Under the pieces are notes generated by a model. The model did not search any database and was not told where the DNA came from. It was given only the letters and a program-made list of their open reading frames with translations. From the NCBI GenBank assembly GCA_001797275.1, contig MGOY01000040.1, positions 1-56,114 on the forward strand: a stretch of DNA of 56,114 nucleotides. Reading direction: 5' to 3'. The translations under genes were made by a program, and so were the position numbers. Of this stretch, positions 27,001 through 34,781 are shown one piece after another (the stretch's first letter is position 1; every line of letters starts with the position of its first letter). This stretch comes from Clostridiales bacterium GWF2_38_85 (GTDB taxonomy: Bacteria > Bacillota > Clostridia > Oscillospirales > CAG-382).

Positions 27001-27697
27001 ACCATCCGAAAAGATGGAAAAGGCTGCAACTCGTCTGTCATCAATAAAAAATCAAGTCCGTTCGCTCGGCTCAATCAATGTAAACGCAGTTGAGGAATAT
27101 AAAACCACCAAAGAACGTTACGATATTTTGACAACACAACTGGATGATCTGAACAAGACGAGAAAAAGTCTTGACAGTGCAATCGAAAAGCTTGAAACCA
27201 ACATGAAAACCACCTTTGCCGATACATTTTATAAAATCAACAGCAATTTCGGACAAGTTTTCGGAGAACTTTTTGGTGGCGGTACAGCATATGTTGAGTT
27301 GATTGACCCGAATGATCCGCTCGGCTCCGGAATAGATATAATCGTCAAACCGCCGGGCAAGACCATTAAGAATATTTCGCTGCTTTCGGGCGGTGAGCAG
27401 TCCTTTGCGGCAATAGCGCTTTATCTCTCACTGCAGAGGATAAACCCCGCACCCTTCTGCATTTTTGATGAGATTGATACTGCACTTGATGAGGTGAATG
27501 TTAACAAACTGGCTGACTTCGTCAGAAGGCACTGCGAGAAAACGCAGTTTATTTTCATTACTCATCGCCGAGGCACAATGGAGAGAGCTGACAGACTGTA
27601 TGGAATCACAATGCCCCACAAGGGTGTTTCGGAATATCTGAAGCTTGATTTAACCAGACTGCATGATCAGGGGCAGAAGGAGTTTGTTCTGAAGTAA
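24017..27697 (+). CDS. smc: Chromosome segregation ATPase SMC
   Basis: SMC dimers with ScpA/ScpB compact and segregate the chromosome. The protein has Walker A GPNGSGKSNVSDAVRW, long coiled coils (about 190-520 and 690-1040), a hinge (about 540-680 with GTVSSVINTDSEF and GGHFTGGSEMKRTG), the ABC signature LSGGEQSFAAIAL and Walker B FCIFDEIDTALDEV. Length 1226 is normal. The start is uncertain: TTG at 24017 follows GGAAAGG, but family alignment favours TTG at 24062 (KLKAVEMHGFKSF), which lacks a clear ribosome site. It lies in the usual rnc-smc-ftsY order. Two repeats separate it from the radical SAM gene. Confidence 0.96.
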   Translation: MFVAINYVTSEHFCKLKLKAVEMHGFKSFPNKTKIEFGDGITAIIGPNGSGKSNVSDAVRWVLGEMSMKSLRGNRMEDIIFNGAAGFSPSGASSVSLILDTSEEYSASSLNEAEEVKKDKVALLEDAPEISITRKYYRNSDSEYYINKKQVRLKDIYELFYDTGIGREGYSVIGQGKISEVLSQKDEDRRSIFEEAAGISKYRYKKLEAERKLKDTENNLVRINDIVGEISSRIGPLQKEAENAKKYLILSEEKKGLELTLWLEKVDKLREKLSENEIAKAATKQKSEQLNADLASLEKELDASIQDTYEMSRQTSENERKTAEIKQSVSSLDGEKAVLENEISHLNRIIEENKESAETAASEEKNIASNIYTVTEKYNVLKSELERKQKEYEGLHNKYSTEKSVLAESVTNYNRLIQDKQSKSDELSKQKITLATKTAQKAAFGDRIAALTAEIDTSEQKCELLERSLKETGEKADNTKSAADDLRKECDNESEEITKLKKSVDIIETTVNEKRFVMAGKEQKRDSLERLEQLFEGYSDSVKTLLTASKNFELKCRVYGTVSSVINTDSEFVVALECALGAAVQYVIVGDEDDAKQCINYLKQHNSGRATFLPLTTVKGSLADTSKIKKLPGFIGLASEIISTDEKFRVIANDLLGRTVIADNIDNAANLARACDYRIKIVTKDGQVIHAGGHFTGGSEMKRTGILTRALDIEKLNEEIKLLNEKLLDDQVKQNSIEREIQKKKQLLSEKLTSLSELEKTAAAQNSEYVIAAATIAEERKRNEQLNENLNTLVTDGQTGNSELEELTASVMKLEAEITDIDRKIEAAKVESDKRDEADRALLDDINNRRFELAHIKNELEKNYDNIKGLEASKEAVREKIKQSNNAAIEAEIKIIDTKARIDEIEATKSSVESETVKINEQLKQLIIKQEKKQEQINNLRHQSKKLSVDKDEAFREYTNIASKDETWNSEYEQILSKLWDEYEMSYSQANEFRLPSEKMEKAATRLSSIKNQVRSLGSINVNAVEEYKTTKERYDILTTQLDDLNKTRKSLDSAIEKLETNMKTTFADTFYKINSNFGQVFGELFGGGTAYVELIDPNDPLGSGIDIIVKPPGKTIKNISLLSGGEQSFAAIALYLSLQRINPAPFCIFDEIDTALDEVNVNKLADFVRRHCEKTQFIFITHRRGTMERADRLYGITMPHKGVSEYLKLDLTRLHDQGQKEFVLK

Positions 27698-27703
27698 TAA
27701 TAT

Positions 27704-27789
27704 TTCTCATAAGAAACAGTAAAGAATTCTTCGAATAAATTCATATAATAAAGACTTTTTCTTGAATTTATAACTGTTTCTTATAAGAA
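27704..27789. repeat. Inverted repeat related to family 3
   Basis: TTCTCATAAGAAACAGT (27704-27720) and its inverted partner at 27773-27789 differ at one of 17 positions. AGAAACAGT is shared with the family 3 copies near 44989 and 49380. It fills the gap between smc and the YccF gene and could also terminate smc transcription. Confidence 0.6.
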
Positions 27790-27812
27790 TGAATATAAAG
27801 GATAAAAATTAT

Positions 27813-28178
27813 ATGCGAACAATAGGTAATATACTTTGGGCTATATTCGGTGGTTTTATTCAGTTTTTGCTTTGGGGCGTGACCGGGCTGTTGCTTTGTA
27901 TAACATTAATCGGTATACCCTTCGGACTGCAGTGCTTCAAGATAGCAGGTTTTGTGCTGTGGCCGTTTGGCAGGGATGTCATATACGGAGGTTCCGCTCC
28001 ATCGTTTCTGATGAACATACTTTGGATTCTGTTCTGCGGTTGGGAGCTTGCGGTATCAGCAATAGTTCTGGGATTGTTATATTGCATCACACTTATTCTG
28101 ATACCGTTCGGAATACAATCGTTCAAGTTTGCCAAACTTGCATTGATGCCTTTCGGCACCAGAATAGTTCGTGTTTGA
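27813..28178 (+). CDS. YccF/DUF307 family inner membrane protein
   Basis: A small integral membrane protein with two repeated YccF motifs: LCITLIGIPFGLQCFKIAGFVLWPFG and a second LYCITLILIPFGIQSFKFAKLALMPFG. Each repeat holds hydrophobic segments and the IPFG..CFK/SFK signature, so the 121 residues span the membrane about four times. ATG at 27813 is chosen because AAAGGAT lies nine bases upstream; the ATG at 27789 has none. It sits between smc and ftsY. The family's role is unknown. Confidence 0.86.
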   Translation: MRTIGNILWAIFGGFIQFLLWGVTGLLLCITLIGIPFGLQCFKIAGFVLWPFGRDVIYGGSAPSFLMNILWILFCGWELAVSAIVLGLLYCITLILIPFGIQSFKFAKLALMPFGTRIVRV

Positions 28179-28204
28179 AAATCTGAAAGGGATAAATAAA
28201 AAGC

Positions 28205-29131
28205 ATGGGATTTTTTGATAAATTAAAAGCAGGTCTTTCAAAGACAAAGAAAACACTTTTAGCACCGCTTGAAGGATTGTTTTCATCCTACGATAAAATA
28301 AATGACGATTTTTATGAGGAGCTTCTTGACATTCTCATATGTGCGGATGTCGGAGCTACAGTCTCGGATGAAATCGTCGGATCCTTGAAAAGTGTTATCA
28401 AGGAGAAGAATCTGAAAAGTGCAGCGGAAGCAAAGCTTGAACTTATGGCTATAATCTCAGAAATGATAGGTGAGGGCTGTGAGTTCAGCATTAAATCTCC
28501 AATGACCGTAATGTTGATTATTGGTGTAAACGGTGTCGGTAAGACCACTTCAATCGGTAAGATTGCAAAATATCTTACCGACAGCGGAAGCAAGGTAATG
28601 CTTGCGGCAGCAGACACATTCAGAGCAGCTGCAATTGATCAGCTTCAGGTCTGGGCAGATCGTGTTGATGTTCCACTTATAAAGCAGAGCGAAGGTTCAG
28701 ATCCTGCTGCGGTTGTATTCGATGCAATCGGAGCTGCGAAAAAGCAAAAATGCGATGTGCTTATAATAGATACGGCCGGCAGACTTCACAACAAAAAGAA
28801 TCTGCTTGATGAGCTTTCTAAGATCAACCGCATTATCGACCGTGAAGTTCCCGACAGCTACAGGGAAACAATGCTTGTATTAGATGCCGTAACAGGTCAG
28901 AATGGTATTACGCAAGCAAAAGAATTTGCTAAAGCTGCAAAGATCAATGGTCTTATCCTTACCAAGCTTGATGGCACCGCAAAGGGCGGTATCATTATAG
29001 CAATAAAGAAAGAGCTTGGAATACCGGTCAAATTTATCGGCGTCGGGGAAGGGATTGAAGATATGCAGCCCTTCTCCGGCAAAGAATTTGTTGAAGCGTT
29101 GTTTGATATAAAAAATACGGGTAACGAATAA
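28205..29131 (+). CDS. ftsY: Signal recognition particle receptor FtsY
   Basis: FtsY docks SRP-ribosome complexes at the membrane and hydrolyses GTP with Ffh. The 308 residues consist of a short N-terminal amphipathic stretch (FFDKLKAGLSKTKKTLLAPL), the N domain and the SRP GTPase G domain with GVNGVGKTTSIGKIA, DTFRAAAIDQLQVWA, IIDTAGRLHNKKNL, TKLDGTAKGG and GVGEGIEDMQPF. There is no long acidic A domain, as is normal for Firmicutes. AAGGGATAAATAAAAAGC precedes the start. rdgB begins at the next base after the stop. Function is secure. Confidence 0.97.
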   Translation: MGFFDKLKAGLSKTKKTLLAPLEGLFSSYDKINDDFYEELLDILICADVGATVSDEIVGSLKSVIKEKNLKSAAEAKLELMAIISEMIGEGCEFSIKSPMTVMLIIGVNGVGKTTSIGKIAKYLTDSGSKVMLAAADTFRAAAIDQLQVWADRVDVPLIKQSEGSDPAAVVFDAIGAAKKQKCDVLIIDTAGRLHNKKNLLDELSKINRIIDREVPDSYRETMLVLDAVTGQNGITQAKEFAKAAKINGLILTKLDGTAKGGIIIAIKKELGIPVKFIGVGEGIEDMQPFSGKEFVEALFDIKNTGNE

Positions 29132-29737
29132 ATGAAGCTGGTTTTAGCGACACATAATAAGCATAAAATTCAGGAAATGTCCGACATACTGAAATCAATA
29201 AATAATGATTTCGAGCTGCTTTCACTTGATGATATCGGATTTACAGGCGATATAGTTGAGTATGCTGACACATTTGAAGGCAATTCACTGATAAAAGCAA
29301 AAACAATAAGCGACTTTCGCGGGTTGCCCTCGATTGCGGATGATTCCGGGCTGATGGTTGACATACTTGGTGGAACCCCGGGTGTTTATTCGGCAAGATT
29401 CGCCGGTGAAGGCTGCAGCAGCAGTGACAATAACGACAAACTGCTGAGATTGCTTCAGGGTGTAGAATTCGACAAAAGGACAGCAAGATTTGTTAGTGTT
29501 ATAACCTTGTATATGCCAAACGGTGATACCATTTCTGCAAGAGGTGAATGTGAGGGTTTAATTACATTTTCTCCAAAAGGCAACGGCACTTTTGGATATG
29601 ATCCTGTGTTTTATTATCCCACATACGGGAAAACCTTTGCCGAAATGTCACCAAGCGAGAAAAACAATGTCAGTCATAGAGGGAATGCACTTAAAATATT
29701 TGCAAAAAAGTTGTTATATTATAAATTTATTTCTTGA
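29132..29737 (+). CDS. rdgB: Non-canonical purine NTP pyrophosphatase (dITP/XTP)
   Basis: RdgB/HAM1 removes ITP, dITP and XTP from the nucleotide pool. The family motifs are present: ATHNKHKIQEM at the start (the common SxN becomes THN), YADTFEGNSLIKAK, ADDSGLMVD for metal binding, GVYSARFAG, and GNGTFGYDPVFYYP, then MSPSEKNNVSHRGNAL. Length 201 is normal. The ATG directly follows the ftsY stop, with a ribosome site inside ftsY (GGGTAACG, weak). A family 1 repeat begins 11 bases past its stop. Confidence 0.95.
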   Translation: MKLVLATHNKHKIQEMSDILKSINNDFELLSLDDIGFTGDIVEYADTFEGNSLIKAKTISDFRGLPSIADDSGLMVDILGGTPGVYSARFAGEGCSSSDNNDKLLRLLQGVEFDKRTARFVSVITLYMPNGDTISARGECEGLITFSPKGNGTFGYDPVFYYPTYGKTFAEMSPSEKNNVSHRGNALKIFAKKLLYYKFIS

Positions 29738-29747
29738 AACCGTGATA

Positions 29748-29816
29748 ATATATAAAACAAATGAATTGTGATTTTATCATTTATGGCTTTGGTAATTTAT
29801 TTGTTAGTTTTATATA
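29748..29816. repeat. Family 1 palindromic repeat, short copy C
   Basis: TATATAAAACAAATGAATTG on the left and AATTTATTTGTTAGTTTTAT on the right; compared with other copies about 36 bases of the interior and three bases near the left end are missing. Lies between rdgB and the cdaA promoter. Confidence 0.8.
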
Positions 29817-29846
29817 GAACATTGGCTTTGAAGAAACTCGGAAATG

Positions 29847-29875
29847 TTGACAATAGTAGCTTTATATGGTACAAT
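29847..29875 (+). promoter_or_regulatory. Sigma-A promoter for cdaA-cdaR
   Basis: TTGACA (29847-29852), 17 bases, TACAAT (29870-29875): near-consensus, with a leader of about 80 bases before cdaA. Confidence 0.85.
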
Positions 29876-29964
29876 ATTTTTTATAAATTGAAATAGTCAG
29901 GCAAACGCAAAACTTTGATTTTGCAATCGATTAAATTTAATTCTTTAAAGGAGTAGGTCGGTTT

Positions 29965-30837
29965 ATGGAAACTCTCAGTAATTTTTGGAACTACATTATA
30001 AACCAACTCAGCTCGGTAGGTATTTCGGATATCATCGACATATTTACCGTTGCGGTTATTTTTTATTACTCCTTTAAATTCATTCGCGACAGACGTGCCG
30101 GAAAGGTTGCATCCGGTGTACTTTTAATGCTCTTCATTCTGTTAATCAGCGATGTTGTCGGTCTTCATACATTGAATTTTATACTCAGCAACATATTTCA
30201 GGTCGGTCTTATTGCACTTATAGTAGTTTTCCAGCCTGAACTCAGAAGCGCTCTCGAAAAAATTGGTTCAGGCTCTTTTACTCGTATGAACAAGAAATTC
30301 GATCCGCATACAAACACAGAACTACAAAGATGTATAACCGAAATCTGCGTTGCTGCCGAGAATTTGTCTCAGAATAAAACAGGTGCGCTTATTGCTTTGG
30401 AAAGACACACAAAATTAGGGGATGTTATTAAAACAGGAACCCTTATTGATGCAGTTACATCAAATTTCCTGATTTGCAATATCTTTTTTAATAAAGCTCC
30501 ACTGCATGACGGCGCTGTAATAATACGCAACAGTAAAATATATGCGGCAGGCTGTTTTTTACCGCTCTCGACAAATAACGAAATTGTTAAAACACTCGGC
30601 ACAAGACACAGAGCAGGGCTTGGTATGAGTGAGAACAGCGATGCGATAATTATTATAGTTTCTGAAGAAACAGGAATAATATCAGTCGCTATCGATGGTG
30701 TTCTGAAGAGAGGATTTTCGAGAAAATCGCTTGAGGAGTATCTGAATATGAACCTTACAGAAGAAAGTACGGTTGAGACCATTCGCTCAAAAACAAAATC
30801 GTTTATCAATATAGGGGGCGATAAACATGCCAAATGA
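29965..30837 (+). CDS. cdaA: Diadenylate cyclase CdaA (c-di-AMP synthase)
   Basis: CdaA makes cyclic di-AMP from two ATP and controls potassium, osmotic and cell-wall homeostasis. N-terminal membrane helices lie at about 20-40, 45-65 and 72-90; the DAC domain follows with PLHDGAVIIR (DGA motif) and LGTRHRAGLGMSE (RHR motif), both needed for catalysis and intact. Length 290 is standard. AAAGGAG precedes the ATG. The last codons overlap the start of cdaR, a known regulatory partner. glmM, often third in this operon, is not present here. Confidence 0.97.
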   Translation: METLSNFWNYIINQLSSVGISDIIDIFTVAVIFYYSFKFIRDRRAGKVASGVLLMLFILLISDVVGLHTLNFILSNIFQVGLIALIVVFQPELRSALEKIGSGSFTRMNKKFDPHTNTELQRCITEICVAAENLSQNKTGALIALERHTKLGDVIKTGTLIDAVTSNFLICNIFFNKAPLHDGAVIIRNSKIYAAGCFLPLSTNNEIVKTLGTRHRAGLGMSENSDAIIIIVSEETGIISVAIDGVLKRGFSRKSLEEYLNMNLTEESTVETIRSKTKSFINIGGDKHAK

Positions 30838-32098
30838 TACAGCAGTAAAAACAAATGAAATAACACCCGCAAAAGCCGGCAGTAATCGTCTGCGTAATTT
30901 TTCGGTTCAAATTTTGGCGTTTTTGGGTGCAATTGTCCTTTGGTTTTATGTTATGGGAGTCAACAGCCCGACTTATGAAAAAACATTTAATGATATTCCG
31001 GTTACAGTTATCGGGAGTGATAATCTCAGGCAAAATTATGGATATACAATTTTATCCGGTACAGACATAAAAATTGATATAACAATACAAGGCAGAAGAA
31101 GCGATATAAATAAATTAGTAAATTCAGATATTCAAATACAAGCTGACGTTTCGGATATCAATACAGTCGGTCAGAATGTTTGCTCACTAATACCGGTATT
31201 GCCTAACGGACTATCGACATCTTCAATGTCCTCCTCAAACATATCATTATATATTGATAAAAGCATCAGTAAATCAATCCCCGTAAAGGTTACACACACC
31301 GGATATATAACGACAGGGCTTATTCTCGGTGCATATGAACCCAATCCGGCAAGTGTAACAGTTGAAGGACCGGAGAATATTATAAATACAATAGAAGGCG
31401 CATATGCAGACCTTGAGCTTGATAAAATAGAAGGCTCAATTAACGCACGTCAGAAGTTGGTATTGAAGAATAGTGACGGAGAAATAATAACAAACCCATA
31501 CATAAACCTTAGAACAACAGAGGTTGATGTCTATATACCTGTGTATATTGAAAAGACCATACCGCTTACAATTGCATTTGTCGATGGTGTTTATCCGGTT
31601 GATAAAGCAACCATAGTTATTGAGCCGGCAGCTGTTTTAATACGCGGAGTGGTTGAAAAGATGAGTGATATCAATAAAATTACTCTTGATGTACACGAAG
31701 CATTGATCGACGGAGAATATCAGGCATCAATACCCATTTCATTGCCTGCCGGAATCGAAAATAAAAGCGGAAAATCTTCTGCTAAAGTTACAATTTCATT
31801 ACCTGCCGTTGTGTCAAGAATTGTTTCGGTTAATAACATAACATATATAGAAGTTCCCGTAGGATTGGATTATACAATCAGCCCCAACAGTCAGACTGTC
31901 TTAGTTAAACTAAAGGGAGAATCTGCGGCTTTGATTAATTTCGATTATATGCTTGATTTAACGGCAACCGTTGATTTAAGCAGTCTTGAAGGCAAGAACC
32001 CGGGAGTTTATCAACTACCTGTGACAATTGATACAGATTTCGAAAATTCGGGAATATATTCATTTGGAACATATTACATTGATATCATTGTTCGATGA
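30827..32098 (+). CDS. cdaR: YbbR-domain protein, CdaA regulator
   Basis: CdaR interacts with CdaA outside the membrane and adjusts c-di-AMP synthesis. The 423 residues have a short cytoplasmic N terminus, one membrane helix (about 28-48, FSVQILAFLGAIVLWFYVMG) and an extracellular stretch of about four YbbR repeats (for example YTILSGTDIKIDITIQG, TTGLILGAYEPNPASVTVEG, VVEKMSDINKITLDVHEAL). ATG lies 11 bases inside the cdaA end, behind AGGGGG, so the two are coupled. The repeat number is judged by eye. Confidence 0.93.
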   Translation: MPNDTAVKTNEITPAKAGSNRLRNFSVQILAFLGAIVLWFYVMGVNSPTYEKTFNDIPVTVIGSDNLRQNYGYTILSGTDIKIDITIQGRRSDINKLVNSDIQIQADVSDINTVGQNVCSLIPVLPNGLSTSSMSSSNISLYIDKSISKSIPVKVTHTGYITTGLILGAYEPNPASVTVEGPENIINTIEGAYADLELDKIEGSINARQKLVLKNSDGEIITNPYINLRTTEVDVYIPVYIEKTIPLTIAFVDGVYPVDKATIVIEPAAVLIRGVVEKMSDINKITLDVHEALIDGEYQASIPISLPAGIENKSGKSSAKVTISLPAVVSRIVSVNNITYIEVPVGLDYTISPNSQTVLVKLKGESAALINFDYMLDLTATVDLSSLEGKNPGVYQLPVTIDTDFENSGIYSFGTYYIDIIVR

Positions 32099-32125
32099 GT
32101 TTCTATTTTGAAAGGATGGTTTATA

Positions 32126-32530
32126 ATGACCGTTAAGGCATTTGTTTTAAATACGGAAAGCGAAGATGCTCTTGTTGTGGTTCGCAGAAAATCGGCGTGT
32201 GTATCCTGCACAACCGGTTGTATAGGCTGTTCAAAGGGTAAGGAGCACAGAGCGGTCGCAATAAATAAAATAGGTGCAAAAAGCGGAGATATTGTGAATG
32301 TATTTTACCCTAATGTCAATGCTGCAACCTTTACGATTTTCATGCTTCCGATAATACTGGCGATTCTTACTTATTTTCTTGTATTACCGCTCGGGACTGA
32401 TTACGCGTCTGCCTTGTCTTTTGTATCATTGATTGCCGGTTTTGTTGCTTTGTATGTTGTTGTAGGCAGAATTATGTATAAGTTCAGCAAGCTTGAGATA
32501 ACTGAAGTTTTGTCTTCTGAAGAAAAATAA
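32126..32530 (+). CDS. SoxR-reducing/RseC-family membrane protein
   Basis: RseC/MucC-family proteins are small membrane proteins with an N-terminal cysteine cluster, often linked to Rnf complexes or redox control. Here CVSCTTGCIGC gives C-x2-C-x3-C-x2-C, followed by two membrane helices (about 68-90 and 97-117) and a short cytoplasmic tail. ATG at 32126 sits behind AAAGGATGG; a TTG at 32108 would span the ribosome site. 134 residues is typical. It follows cdaR by about 27 bases; no rnf genes are in the window. Precise role unknown. Confidence 0.87.
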   Translation: MTVKAFVLNTESEDALVVVRRKSACVSCTTGCIGCSKGKEHRAVAINKIGAKSGDIVNVFYPNVNAATFTIFMLPIILAILTYFLVLPLGTDYASALSFVSLIAGFVALYVVVGRIMYKFSKLEITEVLSSEEK

Positions 32531-32552
32531 ATTTCTATATGAAACTCAATAT

Positions 32553-32640
32553 ATGCCGTTTACAGCGGCATTATACTTTATATTGTGTTACAATGCAATG
32601 ATACCATTGCATTGGATATTTAATTGCCGCATTAATAAAA
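32553..32640. repeat. Family 2 palindromic repeat, copy C, with perfect internal hairpin
   Basis: Right end TATTTAATTGCCGCATTAAT matches the other family 2 copies; the left side has ATGCCG/CGGCAT and a related GCGGCATTATA. The interior is different: CAATGCAATG and CATTGCATTG form a perfect 10-bp stem around ATAC (32591-32614). It occupies the gap before recJ and could terminate upstream transcription. Confidence 0.6.
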
Positions 32641-32678
32641 AAATAATGTTCCAAAATGCGAGAGGTTAAAACTTACTT

Positions 32679-34781
32679 ATGACTAAAAGGCAATGGATAC
32701 TAAAAGAATATAATAAAGGAAAAGCCGAAAAACTCGAAAAAGAGCTTGGAATATTACCGATTACAGCAAAGCTTCTTTGCATCAGAGGAATAACAGAACC
32801 TGAACAAGCAAGGGCATTTCTTTACGGCAACAATCCGGAGTTTTATGACCCTTTCCTGCTTGCTGATATGCAAAAAGCAGTAGACAGGATAAAGCTTGCA
32901 AAAGAGCATGGCGAAAGAGTATGTGTTTACGGAGATTACGATGTTGACGGTGTTACATCGACAACAGTATTATATAAGTATTTGAGAAGCTGTGGCATCC
33001 GCTGTGGTTATTTTATTCCCGAAAGAATTACCGACGGTTATGGGCTAAATCCGGATGCGATTGAGAGACTGTCGAAGGAATACAGCCTGATTATAACAGT
33101 TGATACAGGTGTCACCGCTATTGATGAAGTTGAATACGCAAAAAAACTTGGTGTTGATATACTCATAACCGATCATCACAGTTGCCGCGAATTTTTACCG
33201 GATGCGGTTGCAGTTGTCAACCCTCAGAGAAAAGATTGCAGCTACCCATTCAAGTGTTTAGCGGGAGTAGGTGTTGTTTTTAAACTTATATCAGCACTTG
33301 AGGGTAATAGCGATCGGGTCTGTGACGAATATGGCGACCTGATTGCTCTTGGCACGATTTCGGATGTTATGCCTTTAATCAACGAGAACCGGCAAATTGT
33401 AAAGGTTGGCATAAAGAAACTTGCAAACACCGATAATTTAGGTCTGGCAGCATTGATGAGATGCTCGGGTGTAATCCGTCAGGGTAAACCTTCCCGGACA
33501 ATCAATTCAAGTATAGTCGGTTTCGTGTTGGCCCCGAGAATAAATGCGGCAGGCAGAATCGCAAAAGCATTGTATGCAGTTGAGCTGCTTCTTGCGGATA
33601 CAATCCAAAGAGCAGATGAAATAGCTGAGAAGCTTTGTGAAATTAACAAACAAAGACAGGAAACTGAGCTTGAAATATACAAAGAAGCATTGAGACAACT
33701 CGAAATACAAAAAGAAAAGGGAAACAAAATTTATGTTTTTAGCAGTGACAACTGGCATCAGGGTGTAATAGGGGTTGTTGCTTCAAAAATTTCTGATAAA
33801 TATGAAGTACCTTCAATTTTATTTTCATATGAAGGTGATATAGCCAAAGGTTCTGCAAGAAGTATTAAAGGATTTAACATAATGGATGCATTAACCTCCT
33901 GCGAAGACTTGCTTCTTGAATACGGTGGTCATGAGCTTGCCGCCGGTATATCGATCAGACGACAGGATTTTGATGAATTTTCCGAACGCATTAATGAATA
34001 TGCCAAAGATAAAATAATTGAAAACGCAGTTTCACGGTTTGAAATAGATTGTGAATGCAGCTTTAACGATGTTTCGCTTACAAGTATATCTGAAATATCA
34101 AAGCTGGAACCATTCGGGCTTCAGAATCCACTTCCGCTTTTTATGATGCGGAATATGTTTATCCAGAGTGTAGCACCGGTCGGCAATAATATGCACGTCA
34201 AGTTGCGAATAATCCCTGCAGATTGTGATAAGAATGATAACCTCAGAAGTCTGACAGCTATGTGTTTCGGAGCAACCTATGAAAAGTTTCCGTATTGCGC
34301 TGGTGATATCTGCGACATTGTATTTGGCATGGACCAGAATGAATACAATGGTGTTATAAGCGCTCAAATGCTTGTTAAGGATGTAAGACTTTGTGAAGAA
34401 AACGGACAAAAACAAAAGCAGCAGGAAATATTATATCATAGACGGTTTGAAGAACAAATAGAATGTATTCCGACACTTGAGGAATTCCGTGAAATATACA
34501 GATATCTTAAAAGGTCAGCAGCTGACGATAAATTACATATGAATATACTTATGCAATCACGTCACATTGTTTTTCAAAAATCAACAATCGGCTCATTTAA
34601 GCTACGCGTTATGTTGGATGTTCTCGAAGAGCAGCAGCTTGTGGAATGCCAATACGATAACGAGCAATTATTTGTCAAAATAAAAATTCTCCCCTTTTCG
34701 GGTAAAATAAATCTTGATAATTCAAAAATATTAGGTGAGATAAAGAAAAGATCAACCGGAGGTTCATGTGAACGACATTAA
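32679..34781 (+). CDS. recJ: Single-stranded-DNA exonuclease RecJ
   Basis: RecJ is a 5'-3' exonuclease in recombination and mismatch repair. The DHH-superfamily motifs are VYGDYDVDGVTSTTVL, ITVDTGVTA, LITDHHSC and GTISDVMPL, followed by the linker, DHHA1 domain (YGGHELAAGISI) and an OB-type domain (about 460-570). The 700 residues include a C-terminal extension of about 130 residues common in Firmicutes. GAGAGG precedes the ATG with somewhat long spacing. The 3' end overlaps the GTG start of rel by 14 bases. Confidence 0.95.
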   Translation: MTKRQWILKEYNKGKAEKLEKELGILPITAKLLCIRGITEPEQARAFLYGNNPEFYDPFLLADMQKAVDRIKLAKEHGERVCVYGDYDVDGVTSTTVLYKYLRSCGIRCGYFIPERITDGYGLNPDAIERLSKEYSLIITVDTGVTAIDEVEYAKKLGVDILITDHHSCREFLPDAVAVVNPQRKDCSYPFKCLAGVGVVFKLISALEGNSDRVCDEYGDLIALGTISDVMPLINENRQIVKVGIKKLANTDNLGLAALMRCSGVIRQGKPSRTINSSIVGFVLAPRINAAGRIAKALYAVELLLADTIQRADEIAEKLCEINKQRQETELEIYKEALRQLEIQKEKGNKIYVFSSDNWHQGVIGVVASKISDKYEVPSILFSYEGDIAKGSARSIKGFNIMDALTSCEDLLLEYGGHELAAGISIRRQDFDEFSERINEYAKDKIIENAVSRFEIDCECSFNDVSLTSISEISKLEPFGLQNPLPLFMMRNMFIQSVAPVGNNMHVKLRIIPADCDKNDNLRSLTAMCFGATYEKFPYCAGDICDIVFGMDQNEYNGVISAQMLVKDVRLCEENGQKQKQQEILYHRRFEEQIECIPTLEEFREIYRYLKRSAADDKLHMNILMQSRHIVFQKSTIGSFKLRVMLDVLEEQQLVECQYDNEQLFVKIKILPFSGKINLDNSKILGEIKKRSTGGSCERH